A stretch of DNA of 8,228 bases from an uncultured Collinsella sp. (lineage in GTDB: Bacteria; Actinomycetota; Coriobacteriia; Coriobacteriales; Coriobacteriaceae): the NCBI GenBank assembly GCA_900752425.1, contig CAADVE010000224.1, positions 1 through 8,228 of the forward strand, written 5' to 3'. The translations under genes were made by a program, and so were the position numbers. This document shows, piece after piece, positions 1-6,029 of the stretch (positions are counted from its first letter, which is position 1; every line of letters begins with the position of its first letter). The notes under the pieces are model-generated. The model made no database searches. It saw only the letters and a program-made list of their open reading frames with translations, and was not told the DNA's origin.

Positions 1-1
1 C

Positions 2-292
2 AAGCGCCCTGATGCTTCTGGCCGTTTTCAGGTCGATACCGAGACCGTTTCCAGGCGCCTCGAGAACAACATCTATTTCGACATGTCCCATGCTCAGCCC
101 TGGGGCGAAACGCTTCTTGCCTGTGCGGTTGAAGTCCTTGGTGCAGACCATATTGTCTTTGGTACGAGTTATCCCGTTAAACGCGAGTGGCTAACAGAGG
201 GTGTCGCCTGCGTCCGCGCCACAGATTTAAGTGATACGGACAAGGACCTTATGCTTGGCGGCACGGCACAGCGCTTGTACGGCATCGAGTGA
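2..292 (+). CDS. Amidohydrolase family 2 protein, C-terminal part (5' end outside window)
   Basis: The reading frame is open from base 2 and ends with TGA at 290-292, giving about 96 C-terminal residues; family members are usually 250-350 aa, so most of the protein lies upstream. The segment NIYFDMSH, then a helix ending VLGADHIVFGTSYPV, then MLGGTAQRLYGIE matches the end of the TIM-barrel metal-dependent hydrolases of the Amidohydro_2/COG2159 type (decarboxylases and hydrolases such as ACMSD-like enzymes). In the canonical motif FG(S/T)DYP the Asp is a metal/catalytic residue; here it is Ser (FGTSYP). The usual late Asn of the GGNA motif is Thr (GGTA). The enzyme may therefore use altered chemistry or belong to a divergent subgroup. 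The stop lies 26 bp before the next gene, which suggests co-transcription with the ceramidase-like genes. Family is fairly sure; substrate is unknown. Confidence 0.75.
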   Translation, partial: KRPDASGRFQVDTETVSRRLENNIYFDMSHAQPWGETLLACAVEVLGADHIVFGTSYPVKREWLTEGVACVRATDLSDTDKDLMLGGTAQRLYGIE

Positions 293-302
293 GCGACAGA
301 TA

Positions 303-309
303 AAGGAGG
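303..309 (+). promoter_or_regulatory. Ribosome binding site of first ceramidase-like gene
   Basis: AAGGAGG, 9 nt before the ATG at 319. It fixes the start of the gene and lies in the short gap after the amidohydrolase stop, with no room for a separate terminator, so translation is re-initiated within one transcript. Confidence 0.8.
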
Positions 310-318
310 GCGTTCGCC

Positions 319-1566
319 ATGGATAAGGGAGAGATGAAGGCCGGAGCCGCCCGGGTGGCCATTAACTTAGAGGACGTATTGCCGTTCGACGGTTTCGACG
401 CACTCCGTCATGAAATCTTTGCCCGTGCCTTCGTGGTCGAAGGGATGGGGCGGCGCGCTTGCATCCTTTCACTTGAGGTTACCTCGGTCGCTCCGGCCCT
501 ACTCGTCGATCTGCGTGAGGTTGTCAAGGATGTCTCCAATTGCGACGGCGCCTTTTCTTGGGTGGTCCCGACCCACACGTTTTCTGCGCCTCACGTGCGC
601 ACCCCTGGGCATCTGGCCGACACCGATGCCCGCGATCGAAATGAGCGCTATCGTGCCGCGCTCATCGCCGCGACACGCGCGGCCGTTGGGCAGGCGGTTG
701 CGGGCATTCGCTCTGTCACGCTCGCCTCGGCGGAGGGCTACTGTCCTGTGAACGTTAACCGCGACATTGAGACACCGGCCGGCTGGTGGCTGGGAGTAGA
801 CCCCAAGGGGTTTGCCGACCACGCGATGCCCGTACTTGTCGCGAGGGATGCCGAGGGCGGGCTCGTTGCCATGCTTGCGACGGCTGATGTCCAGTCTTCC
901 GTGCTCGACGGATCGCACGATTCTCAGGGGAAGCGCTTGGTGAGCGGGGACCTCTTTGGCTTTGCCGCCATGGCTCTCGAGCGCGAATTGGGCGGAGTCG
1001 TGTTGCTGCTACCCGGTGCCGCGGGGGATCAGAGTCCGGCGGAGCGCGCCGTAACCGTTGCGTTCGATTCGACCGGGGCGAAGCAAACGTTAGATGCTCA
1101 CGAGAGTGGATATCGCATGCTGCATCGACAGGGTCGCGCTATGAGCGATGCGTTGATTGAGGCCGTCCGTGCGGCGCGTGAGGACGATGCCATCGGCGTC
1201 GATGCTCGCACGGTCGACGTCCTTTTGCCCGCCCAGACGCGCGCCGACTTCTGCTCATTGGCCCCGCATCGAACTTATGAGTTTCATGCGGCAGGCGAAC
1301 AGCGTACGAGGGTCTATTTACTTCGGCTGGGAAATGTCGAGTTCGTTGGTATCCAGCCCGAGGTTTCGAGCTCGTTTGGCGCCGCCGTGCGCGCCGCCCG
1401 ATTCTGCCCCGTGCTCTTTGCCACGCTTGTCAACGGAGGGCAAAAGTATCTGCCGGCCCCCGATGCGTACGAGAAAATCACCTATGAGGCCATGAACTCC
1501 GGCTTCGCCGCCGGTTCCCATGAGCGCCTCCTTCAAACCATCCTTGCCGCTTTAAACGCGGCATGA
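319..1566 (+). CDS. Neutral/alkaline ceramidase N-terminal-domain-like protein, divergent active site (415 aa)
   Basis: The protein resembles the Ceramidase_alk N-terminal domain (neutral ceramidases cleave the N-acyl amide of ceramide with a Zn ion). Visible landmarks are VPTHTFSAPH at 83-92 (family ATHTHSGP), LPGAAGDQSP at 231-240 (family GD-x-S nucleophile motif, Ser239), IQPEVSSSFG at 345-354 (family Glu ligand region, E348) and LVNGGQKYLPAPDAY at 370-384 (family N-x-Y-x-x-Y region). At 415 aa it covers only the N-terminal catalytic domain; classical enzymes are about 650-780 aa with an extra C-terminal beta domain. No signal peptide or membrane segment is seen, so it is probably cytosolic. 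The second His of HTH is Phe88, and the position of the second ligand His (H183 in the next gene) aligns with Gln192. It may be catalytically altered or act with its neighbour, whose frame overlaps at ATGA. True substrate unknown; ceramide is not implied. Confidence 0.75.
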   Translation: MDKGEMKAGAARVAINLEDVLPFDGFDALRHEIFARAFVVEGMGRRACILSLEVTSVAPALLVDLREVVKDVSNCDGAFSWVVPTHTFSAPHVRTPGHLADTDARDRNERYRAALIAATRAAVGQAVAGIRSVTLASAEGYCPVNVNRDIETPAGWWLGVDPKGFADHAMPVLVARDAEGGLVAMLATADVQSSVLDGSHDSQGKRLVSGDLFGFAAMALERELGGVVLLLPGAAGDQSPAERAVTVAFDSTGAKQTLDAHESGYRMLHRQGRAMSDALIEAVRAAREDDAIGVDARTVDVLLPAQTRADFCSLAPHRTYEFHAAGEQRTRVYLLRLGNVEFVGIQPEVSSSFGAAVRAARFCPVLFATLVNGGQKYLPAPDAYEKITYEAMNSGFAAGSHERLLQTILAALNAA

Positions 1567-1570
1567 CAAA

Positions 1571-1576
1571 AAGGAG
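1571..1576 (+). promoter_or_regulatory. Ribosome binding site deciding the start of the second ceramidase-like gene
   Basis: AAGGAG lies 7 nt before the ATG at 1584. An earlier in-frame ATG at 1563 overlaps the previous stop codon (ATGA) but sits before this Shine-Dalgarno sequence. The 1584 start also begins with the family-like MNIGHARRKITP, so it is preferred. Confidence 0.75.
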
Positions 1577-1583
1577 AACTTGC

Positions 1584-2702
1584 ATGAATATCGGACATGC
1601 ACGCCGCAAGATTACCCCGCAAGGCGACATCTATCTAATCGGATATCGTAACCTCTCCAACCGTCTGGAGCCTGCGACAGGCGTCCATGACGACGTCTTC
1701 GCCAACGCGATTCTTTTCCAACAGGACGACCGCGAAGTTTTTCTCTTCAACGCCGATGTTCTCGAGTTTGAGGAGGGCATGGCCGAGGAGGTTAAGACGA
1801 TGCTCGCCGAGCGCTACGGAATCGACCGTGACTGCGTTCTGCTCTCCGCGACGCACGACCATACTTCAATCGTCGCTTACCACCGCAGCTGGTGGACGGG
1901 AAAATTCGACGAGAACTACTACCGCTGGTTCCTCGATACCATTTGCCAATGCTTTGAGGAGTGCCGCGCCAACGCACAGCCCGCGATTTGTCGCTTGGGC
2001 AAGCAGGTCATCACCGGTTTCTACGACAACCGCATCATCCCAGGTGAACTCGCCGACAATGAGGTCATTGTCGTATCGTTCTTCGATACCGAAGGCAAGC
2101 CATTTGCGGGCTTTGTGAACTGGGCGGTGCATTCCGCTTGCGTCGGACCCGACTGCACGGAGCTCACGAGCGAACTCGCCGGTCTTACCGGCAAAAAGCT
2201 CGCTCAGAGTCTTGGTTACTATCCGGCCATGGTCGTCGGTGCTGCTGGCGACTGTAGCGACCGCAATTTTCGCCAGGGACGCGGCATTCCCGAGGTCGAG
2301 CGCGTTTCGACCGGTCTTGCCGAGGCGATTTCCCAGATCAAGCTCGATCGCGAGGTCGTTCTCGACCGCATCGAGCCTCAGACGTTCTATCACACCGTTG
2401 CCCATGACGACTTTTCGCTCACGCTTAAGTGTGTCGTCATCAGTTTGGGCGGCCTGCATCTCTTTGTGTTCCCGAGTGAGCTCGGCAGCGACTTGGGTAT
2501 TCGCATGAAGCGCGAATGCCCGGTCGAGGGAATAGTTTGCGGTTACACCAACGGCTATTTTGAGTATTTCCTTCCGGCACGCGAGTACGGCCTCTCCTTT
2601 GAGACCGAGCGTACTCAGATTCCCCAGGGCGAACCGGAACGTCTGTGTGACAAGTTCTGCCAGACGACGAGACTTCTCGGCGCAGCAGATTCGCGTCTGT
2701 AG
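1584..2702 (+). CDS. Neutral/alkaline ceramidase N-terminal-domain-like protein, canonical Zn-site residues (372 aa)
   Basis: This is a second member of the ceramidase N-terminal-domain family, only distantly similar to its upstream neighbour. Landmarks are the start MNIGHARRKITPQG, SATHDHTSIV at 88-97 (HxH, family ATHTHSG; H91, H93), FVNWAVHSACVGPD at 177-190 (family N-x-x-x-H-P region, H183), VVGAAGDCSDRN at 217-228 (GD-x-S, Ser225), FPSELGSDLG at 296-305 (Glu299) and GYTNGYFEYFLPAREY at 320-335 (Tyr325). The known ligand set of neutral ceramidase is His, His, Glu and Tyr, and all have plausible counterparts here, so an active Zn amidase-type enzyme is likely. It lacks the C-terminal beta domain and a signal peptide, pointing to the cytosol. 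I infer that it acts on a small imported compound, because a PTS permease follows. An alternative in-frame start at 1563 would add 7 residues. Confidence 0.78.
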   Translation: MNIGHARRKITPQGDIYLIGYRNLSNRLEPATGVHDDVFANAILFQQDDREVFLFNADVLEFEEGMAEEVKTMLAERYGIDRDCVLLSATHDHTSIVAYHRSWWTGKFDENYYRWFLDTICQCFEECRANAQPAICRLGKQVITGFYDNRIIPGELADNEVIVVSFFDTEGKPFAGFVNWAVHSACVGPDCTELTSELAGLTGKKLAQSLGYYPAMVVGAAGDCSDRNFRQGRGIPEVERVSTGLAEAISQIKLDREVVLDRIEPQTFYHTVAHDDFSLTLKCVVISLGGLHLFVFPSELGSDLGIRMKRECPVEGIVCGYTNGYFEYFLPAREYGLSFETERTQIPQGEPERLCDKFCQTTRLLGAADSRL

Positions 2703-2895
2703 ACCTGATTGCGTGACATGGGCCAATGAGGCTCGCTGCCATGTGATCGGCATCTTCCATCTTCTCTGCCGTTTCCCATCCCGGGCGTACGTGCGTCCGC
2801 GGATTTCAAAGGGGGAAGCGGGTTCCTTGCCCTCCCACGTCGACTACGGAGGCATGAAATCGATGCTATACCCCGCTCAGAAAAAGGAGAATTCC
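2703..2895 (+). promoter_or_regulatory. 193-nt leader of the PTS gene with potential stem-loops
   Basis: No convincing gene lies here, although the PTS frame stays open through it. Three possible foldings are visible. ACATGG (2716-2721) can pair with CCATGT (2739-2744). CGGGCGTACGTGCGTCCG (2782-2799) is a near-perfect dyad whose only defects are G-T type pairs. AGGGGGAA (2810-2817) can pair with TTCC (2823-2826) and CCCT (2830-2833) around a 3-nt bulge. No T-run follows any stem, so a classical terminator is not supported, and I recognised no BglG/LicT-type antiterminator site. A TGC TATACC extended -10-like sequence at 2864-2872 lacks a recognisable -35 box. The region could hold a regulator site or simply be the spacer of one long operon. 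Confidence 0.4.
2884..2889 (+). promoter_or_regulatory. Ribosome binding site deciding the PTS start
   Basis: AAGGAG, 6 nt before the ATG at 2896, where EIIB homology begins (MKYQKLCDEIITKVGG). A second purine-rich site, GGAGG at 2848-2852, lies 10 nt before an in-frame ATG at 2863; that start would add 11 residues and is less likely. Confidence 0.75.
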
Positions 2896-4338
2896 ATGAA
2901 ATACCAGAAGCTTTGCGATGAAATCATCACAAAGGTCGGTGGTCGAGACAATGTGTTAGACGTGAGCCACTGCATTACGCGTCTCCGCTTCCACCTCAAG
3001 GATGAATCGCTCGCCCAGACCAATGAGCTTAAGGCGACGAAGGGCGTCGTTGACGTCATCCAGGCCGGCGGACAGTATCAGGTCGTGATTGGTGCCACTG
3101 TCGAGGCCGTCTACAACGACCTTGTTCAGATTGGCGGGTTCGACTCCAAACCCGCACTCGATATCGATGAAGGCGACGACGTCAAAAAGGGCGATCCATT
3201 CTCGCGTCTGCTGGCCATCATCTCCGAGATTCTGCAACCGGTTCTTGGCGTGCTTATGGCCGGTGGCTTTATCAAGTCGATGCTCGCGCTCTGCACGGTT
3301 GCCGGTTGGCTTGCCAAGGACAGCAATACGTATGTGACGCTCTCGGCAATCGGAGATTCGGTCTTCTATTACTTTCCGCTAATCATTGGCTGGACGTCGG
3401 CCAAGAAGTTCGGACTTAAGCCCGTTATGGGAATGGCGCTCGGTGGTATCCTTGTCTACCCGACGCTCGTTGCCCTTATGGGCGGAGATCCGCTCTACAC
3501 GCTCGGCGCCGGCACGGTCTTCGAGTCCAATGTCTACGGTGATATTTTTGGCATCCCGCTGATCATGCAGAATTACTCATCGACGATTCTGCCTGCGATC
3601 TTTATCGTCTGGATTGCCTCCAAGGTGCACAAGGCCCTTTCTAACGCGCTGCCCGCGCTTGTGAGCTCGTTCTTCTCCAACATCCTGACGCTCCTCATTT
3701 GCGGCATCCTTGGCCTGCTTGTGGTCGGTCCGGTCATGACGGTCCTCTCCAACATCGTTGCCCAGATCATCTTGATGCTCATCAACTTCCAGCCCGCCAT
3801 CGCCGGCTTTGTCATCGGCACGTTCTGGAGCCTGCTCGTCATGTTCGGCCTGCACTGGGGTATCATCCCGCTGTGGTTTCTCGATGTCGCAACCTACGGC
3901 TATGACCTCATTAACCCGCTCGTGTATGCAGGCGGTTGTGCCATCGCCGGTGCTGTGCTTGGCATGGTCATCCGAACCAAGGACTCCGAGGAAAATGCTG
4001 CCGTCAACATTCCCGCCCTTGTCTCTTCGATTTTCGGTGTCAACGAGCCTGCGCTTTACGCCATCTTGCTGCCGCGTAAGCGTCTTATGTGGTCAACCTT
4101 TATTTCCGCTGGTGTAGGCGGCGCCATTGCCGGCCTCATGGGTGCCAAACTCTATGCCTTCGGTGCCTCCGGCCCGCTCGGTTTCCCGAGCTTTATTAAC
4201 CCTGCCGGCATCGACACGGGCTTTATCGGCCTTGTCATCTCCGGTGTGGTCGCTTTCGTTTTGGCTCTTGTCGCCGCTATGGCGATCGGTACCAGGAAGG
4301 ACGAGGGCGGTAAGGCGCTCAACATCTCGGTGGACTAG
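2896..4338 (+). CDS. PTS transporter EIIBC, glucose/sucrose/beta-glucoside family (480 aa, no EIIA)
   Basis: This is an inner-membrane phosphotransferase-system permease that imports a sugar and phosphorylates it. Residues 1 to about 85 form an EIIB domain with a full match to the EIIB cysteine signature: N19, then C26-I-T-R-L-R-F-H-L-K-D; Cys26 is the phosphorylation site. A linker rich in Asp/Lys (85-102) leads to EIIC (about 103-468), with hydrophobic segments, the conserved QNYSSTILPAIFIVWIASKV region (225-244), FGLHWGIIPLWF (317-328, His320) and GVNEPALY (381-388), the counterpart of the GITEP sugar-binding motif. BglF-type proteins of about 620 aa carry a C-terminal EIIA; this one ends after EIIC, so EIIA must come from another gene. 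The overall pattern is typical of the sucrose/beta-glucoside group, but the substrate cannot be read from sequence. It follows two ceramidase-like genes on the same strand and is closed by a strong terminator. Confidence 0.92.
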   Translation: MKYQKLCDEIITKVGGRDNVLDVSHCITRLRFHLKDESLAQTNELKATKGVVDVIQAGGQYQVVIGATVEAVYNDLVQIGGFDSKPALDIDEGDDVKKGDPFSRLLAIISEILQPVLGVLMAGGFIKSMLALCTVAGWLAKDSNTYVTLSAIGDSVFYYFPLIIGWTSAKKFGLKPVMGMALGGILVYPTLVALMGGDPLYTLGAGTVFESNVYGDIFGIPLIMQNYSSTILPAIFIVWIASKVHKALSNALPALVSSFFSNILTLLICGILGLLVVGPVMTVLSNIVAQIILMLINFQPAIAGFVIGTFWSLLVMFGLHWGIIPLWFLDVATYGYDLINPLVYAGGCAIAGAVLGMVIRTKDSEENAAVNIPALVSSIFGVNEPALYAILLPRKRLMWSTFISAGVGGAIAGLMGAKLYAFGASGPLGFPSFINPAGIDTGFIGLVISGVVAFVLALVAAMAIGTRKDEGGKALNISVD

Positions 4339-4358
4339 TCTGTCTGCGCACTTTAACT

Positions 4359-4399
4359 AAATATGCCTCGGACGGCGACGTGCCGCCCGAGGCATATTT
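4359..4399 (+). terminator. Strong intrinsic terminator after the PTS gene, possibly bidirectional
   Basis: A perfect 13-bp stem: AAATATGCCTCGG (4359-4371) pairs with CCGAGGCATATTT (4387-4399). An inner CGGC/GCCG stem (4373-4376 and 4382-4385) caps it with a GACGT loop. A U-rich tail follows (TTT, then GTGTTTTG, to about 4407). It lies 21 bp after the PTS stop. On the minus strand the stem is followed by TAGTTAAAG, a weaker tail, so it may also stop transcription of the convergent LysR gene ending at 4462. Confidence 0.93.
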
Positions 4400-4461
4400 G
4401 TGTTTTGTGCCGTTGTCAGCGTGTTTGCGGACACAAGTCTGCGGTTGTGGAGCAGCGGGGA

Positions 4462-5385
4462 TTATGACGGTCGTGCCGCGGTGGAAGACGCACGGTCGCC
4501 CTGCAGGAGCTGACGGTAGGGGAGGAAGCCGATGAACGAGACGACCGCCTGCGAGTGCGCGGCGTTCCGCTTGAGGTAGAGCCTGACCTCGGAGGTCGTC
4601 GCGGGCTCAAGCGGCACCAGGGCTACCTTTCCGCTGGCAAGCGATTCCGCCGGCTTGCGCATGAGGAATGAGACGCCGGCGCCGCGTGCGACAAGAGAGA
4701 TGATGTTCTCGGCTCGTTTGCCGGTGAACGTAACGCGTGGGCCAAATCCAGCTTCGCGACAAAGGGAAAGGACGAGCTCGCTTACGAACGAGCCTTGGGG
4801 AAGCATGAGGAAATTCTCGTCGATAAGGTCGTCTATCTCGACGGTGTCACGTTCGGCGAGCGGATGGTCGAGCGGAAGGACGGCCACGAGCCGGTCAGTC
4901 GTAAAGGGAATCTTTTTGAACTCCGGCTCGATGGCGCCACTGTCACGGATGAAGGCCAGGTCAATGTCCTCGTGCAGGAGCATGCGCTTGAGTGTGTCGC
5001 CCTCGCCTTCGATGAGCTCGACAGAATATGAGGGGTTCGCCTGCTGAAAATCGATGACGGCGTCCGTGATCCCATAAGGGGCCATAATGGGGATAGAACC
5101 TACGGTGAGGTGCTCGAGCGGCTCACCTGCACCTATTTGAATGGCGGCAAGATAGCGATGCTGAAGCGTCGCAATTTTTTGAGCATAGGGGAGAAGCGCT
5201 TCACCTTGCGCGGTGAGTGTTACGTGGCGCTTGCTTCGATCGATGAGCTTGCAGCCGAGTTCGTGCTCCATTGCCATGATGTGCTTGGAGAGGGTTGATT
5301 GCGACATGAAAAGCAGTTCCGCCGCATCAAGAAACGTGCGTGACTGCGCTAAGATGGCGAATTCGCCAAAGCGGCTGATGTCCAT
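4462..5385 (-). CDS. LysR-type transcriptional regulator (307 aa)
   Basis: This is a DNA-binding regulator of LysR type with normal length. The N-terminal winged helix covers about residues 1-60: FGEFAILAQSRTFLDAAELL followed by MSQSTLSKHIMAMEHELG and KLIDRSKRHVTLTAQG, the classic family pattern. A linker helix (about 62-85) joins the effector-binding domain, starting near residue 92 (HLTVGSIPIMAPYGI). Further typical pieces are DIDLAFIRD, RLVAVLPLDHPLA and an ARGAGVSFLMRK segment. The start is supported by GGAGG (complement of 5393-5397) 7 nt upstream. It begins 36 bp after the stop of the deformylase-like gene on the same strand, so both are probably one transcript. LysR proteins often control a divergent or neighbouring gene; the efflux transporter and the PTS cluster are both candidates, and the sequence does not decide between them. 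Confidence 0.93.
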   Translation of the reverse strand: MDISRFGEFAILAQSRTFLDAAELLFMSQSTLSKHIMAMEHELGCKLIDRSKRHVTLTAQGEALLPYAQKIATLQHRYLAAIQIGAGEPLEHLTVGSIPIMAPYGITDAVIDFQQANPSYSVELIEGEGDTLKRMLLHEDIDLAFIRDSGAIEPEFKKIPFTTDRLVAVLPLDHPLAERDTVEIDDLIDENFLMLPQGSFVSELVLSLCREAGFGPRVTFTGKRAENIISLVARGAGVSFLMRKPAESLASGKVALVPLEPATTSEVRLYLKRNAAHSQAVVSFIGFLPYRQLLQGDRASSTAARPS

Positions 5386-5421
5386 AGGGAGGCCTCCGGT
5401 ACCCTCATTTTGGCAGGTGGC

Positions 5422-5832
5422 CTAAACCACGACGCCATTGCAGTGGTCGATTTCGTGCTGGATGATCTCGGCGGTGTAGCCCGAGAAGTTTTTGATGCGG
5501 TGAACGAAGTTCTCGTCCAAATACTCAACCTTAATGCGGCGATAGCGGGTACAGGGACGCTCGCCGATCAGCGAGAGGCATCCTTCGCTCGTCTGATAGG
5601 CATTGACCTGCTCAAGAATTTGAGGGTTGTACATCAGGAGTGTCCTGTTGCCGTCCTTTACGCAGATGATGCGTTTGCGCACGCCGATCATGTTGGCGGC
5701 GAGGCCCACGCACTCGCGCTCATGCTCGTGGAGTGTATCCAGGAGATCCTGCCCGGTTGCGACATCGTCGGGTCCCGCGTCTTCGGAAGGCAGACGCAAA
5801 AAGAACTCGGATTTCATGATGGGCTTAATCAT
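5422..5832 (-). CDS. def: Short peptide deformylase-like protein (136 aa)
   Basis: Peptide deformylases remove the formyl group from the initiator Met of new proteins with a metal held by one Cys and two His. All three family motifs can be placed: CVGLAANM at 41-48 (motif 1, normally GxGLAAxQ), EGCLSL at 83-88 (motif 2, Cys85) and QHEIDH at 125-130 (motif 3, His126, Glu127, His130). In motif 1 the first Gly is Cys and the catalytic-site Gln is Met48. The protein is shorter than housekeeping deformylases (about 165-190 aa) and ends right after motif 3. From memory, similar 136-aa proteins with an AANM motif occur in Firmicutes such as streptococci, so this appears to be a recognised second type. 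The start MIKPIMKSEFF is chosen because GAGGAG (complement of 5839-5844) lies 6 nt upstream. It is probably not the only deformylase in the genome; its exact substrate is unproven. Confidence 0.85.
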   Translation of the reverse strand: MIKPIMKSEFFLRLPSEDAGPDDVATGQDLLDTLHEHERECVGLAANMIGVRKRIICVKDGNRTLLMYNPQILEQVNAYQTSEGCLSLIGERPCTRYRRIKVEYLDENFVHRIKNFSGYTAEIIQHEIDHCNGVVV

Positions 5833-5838
5833 GGCGGG

Positions 5839-5844
5839 CTCCTC
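5839..5844 (-). promoter_or_regulatory. Ribosome binding site of the deformylase-like gene
   Basis: GAGGAG on the minus strand, 6 nt before the ATG at 5832. It rules out the much longer upstream reading (open to 6048), whose extra residues show no family similarity. Confidence 0.75.
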
Positions 5845-5870
5845 ATGTCTTATGCTTTCGTGGACTTTTA

Positions 5871-5876
5871 ATAATA
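5871..5876 (-). promoter_or_regulatory. Possible -10 box for the deformylase-LysR transcript
   Basis: TATTAT on the minus strand (5 of 6 to TATAAT), about 40 bp before the deformylase start. No good -35 box is seen at 16-18 bp, so this is a weak call. Confidence 0.3.
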
Positions 5877-5904
5877 GCGCGGAAGGAAAGCTGTGCGTCC
5901 GCGT

Positions 5905-5910
5905 TACAAT
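5905..5910 (+). promoter_or_regulatory. Possible -10 box for the efflux transporter
   Basis: TACAAT (5 of 6 to TATAAT) on the plus strand. A transcript from here would start near 5917 and carry a leader of about 120 nt containing all three stem-loops described below. The -35 position (about 5882-5887) does not resemble the consensus, so a regulator-dependent promoter or a wrong call are both possible. Confidence 0.3.
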
Positions 5911-5931
5911 CTTTCGATATTGGACCATGTT

Positions 5932-5959
5932 GCCAGATTCGTCGTGTACGGCGTCTGGC
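5932..5959 (+). repeat. Inverted repeat GCCAGA-N16-TCTGGC in the efflux leader
   Basis: GCCAGA (5932-5937) and TCTGGC (5954-5959) are perfect inverted copies separated by 16 nt, extendable by a T-G pair. It could be the first stem of the transporter leader RNA or a dyad operator in the divergent promoter region between the deformylase and efflux genes. Confidence 0.5.
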
Positions 5960-5964
5960 GTAAG

Positions 5965-5989
5965 TCTAGGGCTCATTTTTCGCCCTGGA
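5965..5989 (+). repeat. Stem-loop with U-rich loop in the efflux leader
   Basis: TCTAGGGC (5965-5972) pairs with GCCCTGGA (5982-5989), 8 pairs including one T-G, around the loop TCATTTTTC. It begins 5 nt after the previous repeat ends. Confidence 0.55.
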
Positions 5990-5992
5990 CCG

Positions 5993-6029
5993 TTCCTCTG
6001 GGGCGATGCGACTGTCGTTCCAAGAGGAA
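5993..6029 (+). promoter_or_regulatory. Stem-loop that pairs the Shine-Dalgarno sequence of the efflux gene
   Basis: TTCCTCT (5993-5999) pairs with AGAGGAA (6023-6029). After a G-A mismatch the stem continues with GGGCGA (6001-6006) against TCG (6015-6017) and TCC (6019-6021), with T6018 bulged and one G-T pair. The loop is TGCGACTG. The 3' arm contains most of the Shine-Dalgarno sequence (GAGGAAGGA, 6024-6032) for the ATG at 6038. When folded, ribosome access should be reduced. This is seen by eye; no energy calculation was possible. Confidence 0.6.

Noticed and set aside
499..918. Minus-strand frame of 139 codons
   Set aside because: Antisense shadow of the first ceramidase-like gene with low-complexity basic composition.
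1866..2753. Long open frame on the minus strand (295 codons)
   Set aside because: It lies opposite the second ceramidase-like gene, shows no family similarity and has no ribosome site; in GC-rich DNA such antisense frames are common.
2560..2895. N-terminal extension of the PTS frame upstream of 2896
   Set aside because: It overlaps the previous gene, has no EIIB similarity, and a good SD sits directly before ATG 2896.
5388..5397. Perfect palindrome GGAGGCCTCC
   Set aside because: It includes the ribosome site of the LysR gene; a 10-bp palindrome here is easily explained by chance.
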